Assembly: GCA_009781045.1 (NCBI GenBank)
Contig: WQYW01000036.1
Span: 1-38,000, forward strand
Source: Alphaproteobacteria bacterium
Lineage (GTDB): Bacteria; Pseudomonadota; Alphaproteobacteria; Rhizobiales; Xanthobacteraceae
DNA: 38,000 nt
Reading direction: 5' to 3'
Position 1 is the first letter of the stretch; every line of letters starts with the position of its first letter. The position numbers and the translations under genes were made by a program. Under the pieces are notes generated by a model. The model did not search any database. It was given only the letters and a program-made list of their open reading frames with translations, and was not told the DNA's origin. This document shows positions 26,041 to 32,651 of this stretch, piece after piece.

Positions 26041-26524
26041 TCCGGCACAGCAGGTGATGATCGAGATCACCATCAACAACGAGACCTACCGGCGCCAGAT
26101 TGACCCGCGCATGCTGCTGGTCGAATTCATCCGTGAGGAGGTCGGGCTGACCGGCACCCATATCGGCTGCGATACCTCCTATTGCGGTGCCTGTACGGTC
26201 GAACTCGACGGCGAGCCGGTCAAGTCCTGCACCATGTTCGCGGTCCAGGCCGACGGCGCCAGAGTGCTGACCGTCGAGGGGCTGGAGCAGGATGGCCAGC
26301 TGCATCCGCTGCAGAAATCCTTCTCCGAACATCACGCGCTGCAATGCGGCTATTGCACCCCGGGGATGCTGATGTCGTCCCACGCCCTGCTCGAACAGAA
26401 CCCCAACGCTGACCGCAAAGCCATCCGCAAGGCGCTGGCGGGCAATGTATGCCGCTGCACCGGGTATCAGAACATCATCAAGGCGGTCGAAGCTGTCGCC
26501 GGCTCAGCACAGGGAGACGACTAA
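26033..26524 (+). CDS. Molybdenum hydroxylase [2Fe-2S] subunit, set B
   Basis: The 163-residue subunit carries the standard two clusters: Cys46, Cys51, Cys54 and Cys66 in the N-terminal ferredoxin domain, and Cys105, Cys108, Cys140 and Cys142 in the C-terminal helical domain, with the usual CGYCTPGM. It relays electrons between the molybdopterin and FAD subunits. The ATG at 26033 lies inside the end of the FAD-subunit gene, and its stop overlaps the start of the fused large subunit (TAATG at 26522-26526). The three genes are therefore tightly coupled, as in classic coxMSL operons. Its sequence is nearer to the CoxS type than the set A protein is. Confidence 0.95.
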   Translation: MPNPAQQVMIEITINNETYRRQIDPRMLLVEFIREEVGLTGTHIGCDTSYCGACTVELDGEPVKSCTMFAVQADGARVLTVEGLEQDGQLHPLQKSFSEHHALQCGYCTPGMLMSSHALLEQNPNADRKAIRKALAGNVCRCTGYQNIIKAVEAVAGSAQGDD

Positions 26525-29500
26525 TGGAAATGGAATTTTCAGGGCAATTCGAAGTCTCCCCGCCGCCCTCCGAGGTTTTCGATTTTCTCTCCGATCCGCG
26601 GAAATTCGCGCCTCTGATGCCGACTTTCCACAGTCTGCAGATGAAGGATGAGAACACCGCCATCGTGAAAGTGTCGGTCGGTATCGGCAAGATCCGCGGC
26701 ACCGCCACCACCCAGCTGACGCTGCAGGAGAAGAAGGCCCCGGTCTTCGCTTCCTATGTCGGCACCGGCAGTGTCATGGGCGGTGCCTACACCTCGATCT
26801 CGTCCTACACCCTGGAACCAAAGGGCACAGGAACCCTGGTCAAGTGGCACGGCAAGGCCCAGCTCGCCGGCAAAATCTTCTCGCTGGCCGGGGGTTCGCT
26901 CCGGAGCTACGCCGAGCAGCAGATCCGCATTGTTGTCGAGAGCCTCCAGAAGGCGCTGTCGCCGGAATATCAGCGCGAGGCCGCCGCGGCGGCCGCGGCA
27001 CAGGCCGAGCGCAAGTCCGGATGGCTGTCCGGGCTGACGCGGCGCTGGCGCAAGGGCGATGGGGCGGTGGAGACCGCGGCGGCGCCAGAGGCGGTGAGCG
27101 AGGCGCCCGCGGTGAGCGTCGAGGCGCTGCTCGGAGGCTGGAAGGGCTCGGTCGGCAGCGATGCCGGGGCCTCGAACATCCCGGCGCCGCTCGCCACACT
27201 GGCGCGGCCCAACGAGTTCGCCGACGCCGTGCGGGCCCAGGGAGCTGAAAAATGGGTTCATGTGCCGCTGTCGCGCAAGGAGGACAGCCGTCTGTTGCGC
27301 GGCCGCGGCCTCTTCGTCGATGACTTCCAGCCTGCGGGGCTGGCGCATATGTGCCTGGTGCGCTCGCCTTATGCGCATGCGAAGATCCTCTCGATCGACA
27401 CCTCCAAGGCCGAGGCGCTCCCGGGCGTGCTCTGCACCCTGACCGGCAAGGAAGTCGCTGCGGTGTCCAGGCCCTTCATGCAGATCGGCCCGGGTACCGC
27501 GCAGGACATCCGCGACTTTCCGCTGGCAGTGGAAAAGGCCATCCACCAGGGGGAACCGGTGGTGGCGGTGGTGGCCGAGAATCCGCGCCTTGCCGCGGAT
27601 GCCGCGGCTCTGGTCGAAGTCGAGTACGAGCCCCTGCGGGCTGTGACCGACTGGAAGACCGCACTTGAGGATGCTCCGGTGCTTCACCCCGGCATGGGAA
27701 CCAACCACCACTGGCATGGCGTGTTCGAATTCGGGGAGGTCGATCGCGCCTTCGCCGAGGCCGCAACCACCGTCAAGATCGGCCAGCTGGACTTCCACCG
27801 CTTCTCCTCGACGCCGCTGGAGACCAACGCCGTGGTCGCCACCTGGACGCCCTTCGGTGGTGTTGACTTCTTCTGCAACAACTCCTTCCCCGCGATTGCG
27901 CTGCAGATGATCGCGCCGGCGCTCGGCATCGGCGTCGACCAGATCCGCTGCAAGACCCAGGATATCGGCGGCAGTTTCGGCAACAAGATCGGCAACTACG
28001 TCTTTATGACGCTTGCCGCGATGGCGTCGAAGAAGATCGGCGGGCGGCCGGTGAAATGGGTCGAAACCCGCAGCGAGCACATGCTTGGCGGCGGGCACGG
28101 CTCGGAGCGGGTCTATCTCGATACCGAAGTGGCGCTCGACAAGGACGGTGTCATCACCGCGGTGCGGTCCCGCCATATCGACGATTGTGGCGCCTATCCG
28201 CGCTACGAGCCGCTCGGCTGCGTGATCTGGTCCCAGGTTCTGCCGGCCTGTTACAAGACACAGAACTTCAGGATCGACTTCAACCAGGTGGTCACCAACA
28301 AGGGACCCGCTTCGCCCAATCGCGGTTACTCGCGGCTGCAGCATCTGTGGTTCATGGAGCGGATCATCGATATCTGCGCCCACGAACTCGGCATTCCGGG
28401 CGACGAAATGCGCCTGCGCAACTATATCCGGGAGTTCCCCTACACCACGCCGAATGGCTGCGTCTACGACTCCGGCAATTACCCCCTGATGCTGGAAAAG
28501 GCCAAGGCGCTGATCGGCTGGGACGACTGGAAGGCAAAGCAGGCGCAGGCACGGGCCGAAGGGCGCTGGATCGGCATCGGCATCGGCACCACGCTTGATT
28601 CCGGCACCAATAATTTCGGTCAGGCGCGCATCGTCAACCCCTATCTGCCGTTCTCCGGCAACTCGGAAGTGGCGACCATCAAGCTCGACCTTGATGGCAC
28701 TGTGGTGGTGATGCTGGGCTCGACCCCGACCGGGCAGGGCCACGAAACCACCACCGCCCAGGTGGTGGCCGATGAACTCGGGATCCGTCCGGATCTGGTC
28801 GAGGTGCGCACCGGCTTCGACACCGCGTTCAACAGCCATGGCGGCCATTCCGGATCCTATGCCAGCCAGTTCGCGGTCACCGGTCTGTCGGCGGTACACG
28901 GCGCCTGCCAGAAGCTCAAGAAGGAGATGCGCATGCTCGCGGCCTTCGCGCTTGAGGCCGCCGAGGACGATCTCGAATTCGGCATCGGCGAGCAGGGCCC
29001 TGAGGTGCGGGTCAAGGGCACGACCAAGGGTGTCAATTACTGGGCATTGTCGTCGATGGTCAATATCAACACGGCGGGACAACCGCCGGAACTGGCCGAC
29101 CTCACGCTCAACATCCGCCACATCTATCGTCCGCCTTTCAAGATTCCGGATCTGGCGACAAAAATGGGCAATCTGACGCTGACCTATGCGGCGCAGCTGC
29201 ATATCTGCGTGGTCGAAATCGACCGCGCCACCTATGTGCCGAAGATTCTGGCTTATGCTGCGGTGGACGATTGCGGCAGCGTCATCAACCAGAAAATCGT
29301 TGCCGGTCAGGTCTATGGTGCCACCGCGCACGGTATCGGTGCGGCGATGATGGAAAGCTTCATCTACGACACCGACGGCAACCTGCTCACGGGCTCGTTC
29401 ACCGATTACACGCCGATCACGATCATGAACATGCCCGACATCCGTCTCGGCGAGATCGAGACGCCCTCGCCCTTCAGCTATAACGGCGCCAAGGGCATGG

Positions 29501-29670
29501 GCGAAGGCGGCGGCGCGCCGCTGCAGACGATCTCGGCGGCGGTGCAGGACGCCCTGTTCGACCACAACGTTATTGTGCGCAACTCGTTCAACCCGCCGGA
29601 CAGTCTTTATCAGCTGGTCAAGGCGGGCGATCGGGCGGCGGCCGTCAAGGTCGAGCGGCGCACGGCGTAA
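26524..29670 (+). CDS. CoxG-molybdopterin hydroxylase fusion, set B large subunit
   Basis: The 1048-residue protein joins two functions. Residues 1 to about 150 are a CoxG-type SRPBCC domain (MEMEFSGQFEVSPPPSEVF, with GGAYTSISSY near 86). An Ala-rich, charged linker of about 100 residues follows. From about 248 (PLSRKEDSRLLRGRGLFVDD) the xanthine-oxidase-family molybdopterin subunit is complete, ending with the catalytic glutamate in NGAKGMGEGGG (about Glu994). The substrate loop reads KGPASPNRGYSRLQHLW, unlike the copper-cysteine motif of CO dehydrogenase or the AFRGFG/YRGAG loops of common hydroxylases. Start ATG 26524 overlaps the previous stop. In cox operons CoxG is a separate protein, so fusing it would fix a 1:1 ratio of maturation or membrane-docking domain and enzyme. 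Confidence 0.92.
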   Translation: MEMEFSGQFEVSPPPSEVFDFLSDPRKFAPLMPTFHSLQMKDENTAIVKVSVGIGKIRGTATTQLTLQEKKAPVFASYVGTGSVMGGAYTSISSYTLEPKGTGTLVKWHGKAQLAGKIFSLAGGSLRSYAEQQIRIVVESLQKALSPEYQREAAAAAAAQAERKSGWLSGLTRRWRKGDGAVETAAAPEAVSEAPAVSVEALLGGWKGSVGSDAGASNIPAPLATLARPNEFADAVRAQGAEKWVHVPLSRKEDSRLLRGRGLFVDDFQPAGLAHMCLVRSPYAHAKILSIDTSKAEALPGVLCTLTGKEVAAVSRPFMQIGPGTAQDIRDFPLAVEKAIHQGEPVVAVVAENPRLAADAAALVEVEYEPLRAVTDWKTALEDAPVLHPGMGTNHHWHGVFEFGEVDRAFAEAATTVKIGQLDFHRFSSTPLETNAVVATWTPFGGVDFFCNNSFPAIALQMIAPALGIGVDQIRCKTQDIGGSFGNKIGNYVFMTLAAMASKKIGGRPVKWVETRSEHMLGGGHGSERVYLDTEVALDKDGVITAVRSRHIDDCGAYPRYEPLGCVIWSQVLPACYKTQNFRIDFNQVVTNKGPASPNRGYSRLQHLWFMERIIDICAHELGIPGDEMRLRNYIREFPYTTPNGCVYDSGNYPLMLEKAKALIGWDDWKAKQAQARAEGRWIGIGIGTTLDSGTNNFGQARIVNPYLPFSGNSEVATIKLDLDGTVVVMLGSTPTGQGHETTTAQVVADELGIRPDLVEVRTGFDTAFNSHGGHSGSYASQFAVTGLSAVHGACQKLKKEMRMLAAFALEAAEDDLEFGIGEQGPEVRVKGTTKGVNYWALSSMVNINTAGQPPELADLTLNIRHIYRPPFKIPDLATKMGNLTLTYAAQLHICVVEIDRATYVPKILAYAAVDDCGSVINQKIVAGQVYGATAHGIGAAMMESFIYDTDGNLLTGSFTDYTPITIMNMPDIRLGEIETPSPFSYNGAKGMGEGGGAPLQTISAAVQDALFDHNVIVRNSFNPPDSLYQLVKAGDRAAAVKVERRTA

Positions 29671-29692
29671 AGCCGGGCAAGCGACGAAAAGG

Positions 29693-29720
29693 GCCCCCCT
29701 TGCCGTTCGGCAAGGGGGGC
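29693..29720 (+). other. Strong hairpin between large-subunit and CoxD-like genes
   Basis: GCCCCCCTTGCC (29693-29704) and GGCAAGGGGGGC (29709-29720) form a perfect 12-pair stem with a four-base loop, GTTC. It lies 22 bases after the large-subunit stop. The following sequence TATAAGGGG has no T-run, so complete termination is unlikely. Attenuation or mRNA protection would lower expression of the maturation genes relative to the enzyme. Confidence 0.6.
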
Positions 29721-29823
29721 TATAAGGGGATGCGCAAAGTGGCGGCAGCGGCGGATTTGTCGGGAAATTCGGCAATCCTCCGCTGTGCGATGCCTGAAAC
29801 GCCGGCCAGGGGAGCGAAAAGAC

Positions 29824-30768
29824 GTGCCCGAAGCTGAGATGGACCGCCCTGCTTTCGCCTCGATCGAAGACGTCCAGAGCCGGGTGGCGGCGAAAGGCTA
29901 TATCGCCGACCGCATGCTGGCGACCACCCTGTTTCTCTCGGTGCGGCTCGGAAAGCCGCTTTATCTTGAAGGCGAGCCGGGGGTGGGCAAGACCGATCTG
30001 GCCAAGACGCTCGCCCAGGTCTTCGACTGCGAGCTGATCCGGCTGCAGTGCTATGAGGGGCTTGACGCTGCGAATGCCCTCTATGAATGGAATTATACCC
30101 GACAGCTGCTCGAACTGCGGCTCCAGGAAGCCCGCGGCGTCGAGCGGGAAAAGATCGGTCGCAACATTTTCACGGAGGAATTTCTGCTGCAGCGCCCGCT
30201 GCTTCGGGCGCTGCGCAGCGGCGGCGGCCGCCCGCCGGTGCTGCTGATTGACGAGGTGGACCGGGCCGACGAGGAATTCGAGGCCTTCCTGCTTGAGATT
30301 CTCTCCGATTTCCAGATCACGATTCCCGAGATCGGTACGCTCGCAGCCGAACACCAGCCGATGGTCATTCTGACCTCGAACCGCACCCGGGAAGTGCATG
30401 ACGCACTCAAGCGGCGCTGCCTCTATTACTGGATTGATTATCCGGATCTCGACAAGGAAGTGCAGATCCTGCGCACCCGGCTGCCCGACGTGGAACTCCG
30501 TCTCGCCGGGCAGGTCTGCCGCTTCATGGAACTGCTGCGCGAGCGCGATTTCTACAAGCGCCCCGGCATTGCCGAGACCATCGACTGGGCCCGTGCCCTG
30601 CTGGCGCTGGATGTGCGCGAACTTTCCAGCGAGGTGGTTGCGGCGACGCTGGGCACGATCCTGAAATACAAGGCCGATATCGAGATGCTGCAGCAGATGG
30701 GCCTGGGCAACCTGGTGGAGGCGGCCCTGATGCCGGGGCACGATCCGGCGCGCGCCTACAAGGCCTGA
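29824..30768 (+). CDS. MoxR/CoxD family AAA+ ATPase
   Basis: The 314-residue protein is a MoxR-type AAA+ ATPase of the CoxD branch, which in CO oxidisers acts as a chaperone in building the active site of CO dehydrogenase. Walker A GEPGVGKT is at residues 50-57, Walker B VLLIDEVD at 139-146, and the sensor-1 region reads VILTSNRTREVHDAL. GTG 29824 is the best start because AGGGGAG lies nine bases upstream; an ATG fifteen bases later is possible. It is followed 85 bases on by the VWA gene, the standard MoxR-VWA pair. Since neither hydroxylase has the CO dehydrogenase cysteine, it may insert sulfur or remodel a different cofactor. Confidence 0.92.
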   Translation: MPEAEMDRPAFASIEDVQSRVAAKGYIADRMLATTLFLSVRLGKPLYLEGEPGVGKTDLAKTLAQVFDCELIRLQCYEGLDAANALYEWNYTRQLLELRLQEARGVEREKIGRNIFTEEFLLQRPLLRALRSGGGRPPVLLIDEVDRADEEFEAFLLEILSDFQITIPEIGTLAAEHQPMVILTSNRTREVHDALKRRCLYYWIDYPDLDKEVQILRTRLPDVELRLAGQVCRFMELLRERDFYKRPGIAETIDWARALLALDVRELSSEVVAATLGTILKYKADIEMLQQMGLGNLVEAALMPGHDPARAYKA

Positions 30769-30853
30769 GCGCCTCGGGCGCAGCGGCGGCTCTTTCGGGG
30801 GATAAGGCTGAAGGCGGGTCGGGGAGCACAGTGGCCAGGGGCGCAGAGAGCTT

Positions 30854-32044
30854 ATGACGCAAACGGCGCAGACACGGGACCGGGGTCCGGATGGCGAAGA
30901 GGCTGCGCCGGCGCGCCGCAGTTCGTTTGAGACGGTGATCGCCTTTTCGCGCGCCCTGCATGAGGCGGGCCTTGCGGTAACCCCGGGCAATCTGATTGAT
31001 CTCGGCCGCTGTTTTGAGCATGTCGCGATTACCGCACGCGACGACTTCCATGCCGCCTGCCGTGCCACGCTGGTGTCGCGCTGCGACGACATTGCGCGCT
31101 TCGAAGCGGTGTTTGCGAAATTCTGGGAAGCGCCCGACCACCTCCATATCCGCAAAGACAAGCCCGGAAGCGAGGAAGACGACAGCAAAGGCGAGTCCGG
31201 TGCCCAGGCGAGGGTGATGGTGGCAAGCGAGGGCGGCGCGGGCGAGGGAGCACAGGCGCCGCGCCCCTCTTTTGAACTGTCCTACAGTCCCGACGAGATC
31301 CTGGCGCGGCGCGATCTCGGCAGTTTCTGCGATGCCGACATCGAGCGGGCGCGCCGCCTGATCCGGGAACTGGTGGCGGCGCTGGCCAACGCCAGTGGCC
31401 GGCGCTATGCGGAGCGCCACAGCGGCCAGCGCATCGATCTGCGGCGCCTCCTGAAGAACCGCAGTGCCTTTCTTGCCGACGGTATCTGCCGCCTGCCGCG
31501 CACGGCGCGGCGCATCAACAAGACGCGGCTGGTGCTGCTTTGCGATGTCTCCGGTTCAATGCAGCGCTACAGCGCCTTCCTGATCGAATTCATCTACGCG
31601 CTGCGCCGGGAACTCAGCAACCTCCAGGTTGCGGTGTTCTCCACCCAGCTGACCCTGATTACCGATCTGTTGCGCAGCAAAGGTGTCGCCGGATCGCTCG
31701 CCCACGTTGCCGGGCGCGTTCACGACTGGGCGGGCGGCACCAATATCGGTTTCTGTCTGCGGATGTTCAATGAACGTCACGCCGCCCTTCTTTTGAAGCG
31801 CCGGAGCGTTGTGATCCTGCTCAGCGATGGCTGGGATCGCGGAGAGGCAGAGGAACTGGAGCGGGAGATGGGGCGGCTGCGGCGGCGCACCGCCACGCTG
31901 ATATGGCTCAATCCGCTGCTGGGCACCGCCGGGTACCAGCCGCTGACGTTAGGCATGCGCACCGCGCTGCCGTTTCTCGACCATTTCCTGCCCGCCCACA
32001 ACCTGCAGAGCCTGTCGCAGCTGGTGCGGACCCTGCAGGGTTAA
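30854..32044 (+). CDS. CoxE-type VWA domain protein
   Basis: The 396-residue protein has an N-terminal helical part and a C-terminal von Willebrand factor A domain. The metal-ion site DVSGSM (Asp231, Ser233, Ser235) is intact, with a later GGTNIG (Thr) and LLSDGWDRGE (Asp) completing MIDAS. In cox operons CoxE works with CoxD, probably as the partner that recruits the ATPase to its target. There is no signal peptide or membrane helix. The region at about 100-140 is acidic and low-complexity. It closes the set B unit; 600 bases of non-coding sequence follow. CoxF is absent from the window. Confidence 0.92.
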   Translation: MTQTAQTRDRGPDGEEAAPARRSSFETVIAFSRALHEAGLAVTPGNLIDLGRCFEHVAITARDDFHAACRATLVSRCDDIARFEAVFAKFWEAPDHLHIRKDKPGSEEDDSKGESGAQARVMVASEGGAGEGAQAPRPSFELSYSPDEILARRDLGSFCDADIERARRLIRELVAALANASGRRYAERHSGQRIDLRRLLKNRSAFLADGICRLPRTARRINKTRLVLLCDVSGSMQRYSAFLIEFIYALRRELSNLQVAVFSTQLTLITDLLRSKGVAGSLAHVAGRVHDWAGGTNIGFCLRMFNERHAALLLKRRSVVILLSDGWDRGEAEELEREMGRLRRRTATLIWLNPLLGTAGYQPLTLGMRTALPFLDHFLPAHNLQSLSQLVRTLQG

Positions 32045-32651
32045 CCTTGCGCGGCTGGAGGTGTGCCGGGCCGGGTCGAAAGGGCTGAAACATCTGCCGC
32101 GGCAGGCTTGAAGCGAGGATTCCGCCACTGCTGTGCGGGATTGAACCTGAGGATTGTGCCGGTTCTGGCAACCGGGCGGACTTTTCGAAATCGTTTGCCC
32201 CATCACTCTTGTTGCACCGCACCAAAGTCCTGCGGTTCAGGCAGGAGGTCGCCCTGCGCGCGCGGGCCGAGGGTGCCGTCGCGGGCAATCGGCTTTGAGC
32301 ATGGTGGGTCAGGGACGTGCGCATTCCCAATCAAGACAGGGGGGACAGCGGCTGTATAGTTTCCCTCTGCCGGACAGCCGTTAAGAGAATATCAACAACT
32401 ACGTCCGGCTGCTGCTTGAGGGAGCGCTTGTCGAAATGTGGGTCCAGACAACAGCCGGTTTACGCCCCCTGGATGCGCGCGCCCGGCGTGTGCGTCAGGG
32501 CGGCAGGCCGCAGGGCGTGCGTCTGGATCCGCTTCGCAGTCACATTCGCGGAGGTTCCTGCGCGTCGCACGCAGGCTGGCTTCGAGGCGCGGTCTTTGCG
32601 CCGCATCAGGAAATGCACACTTAATCTCAGTTCGCAGGAGGGCTTGACGAA
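32045..32651. other. 600-bp intergenic region before the iron-sulfur molybdoenzyme
   Basis: No gene is convincing in any frame. CCGGTT (32159-32164) and AACCGG (32170-32175) form a short perfect palindrome with a five-base spacer that could be an operator. A strong ribosome-binding site, AGGAGGG, is ten bases before the next gene. Its length suggests that the molybdoenzyme operon has its own promoter. Confidence 0.45.

Noticed and set aside
22449..29670. Identification of either hydroxylase as aerobic CO dehydrogenase
   Set aside because: Both large subunits lack the AYxCSFR active-site loop, so the Cox-like operon order alone does not support CO oxidation.
26539..31188. Very long minus-strand open frame (1549 codons) opposite the set B genes
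   Set aside because: It is a shadow of GC-rich plus-strand coding sequence; it has no domain and crosses several well-supported genes and intergenic regions.
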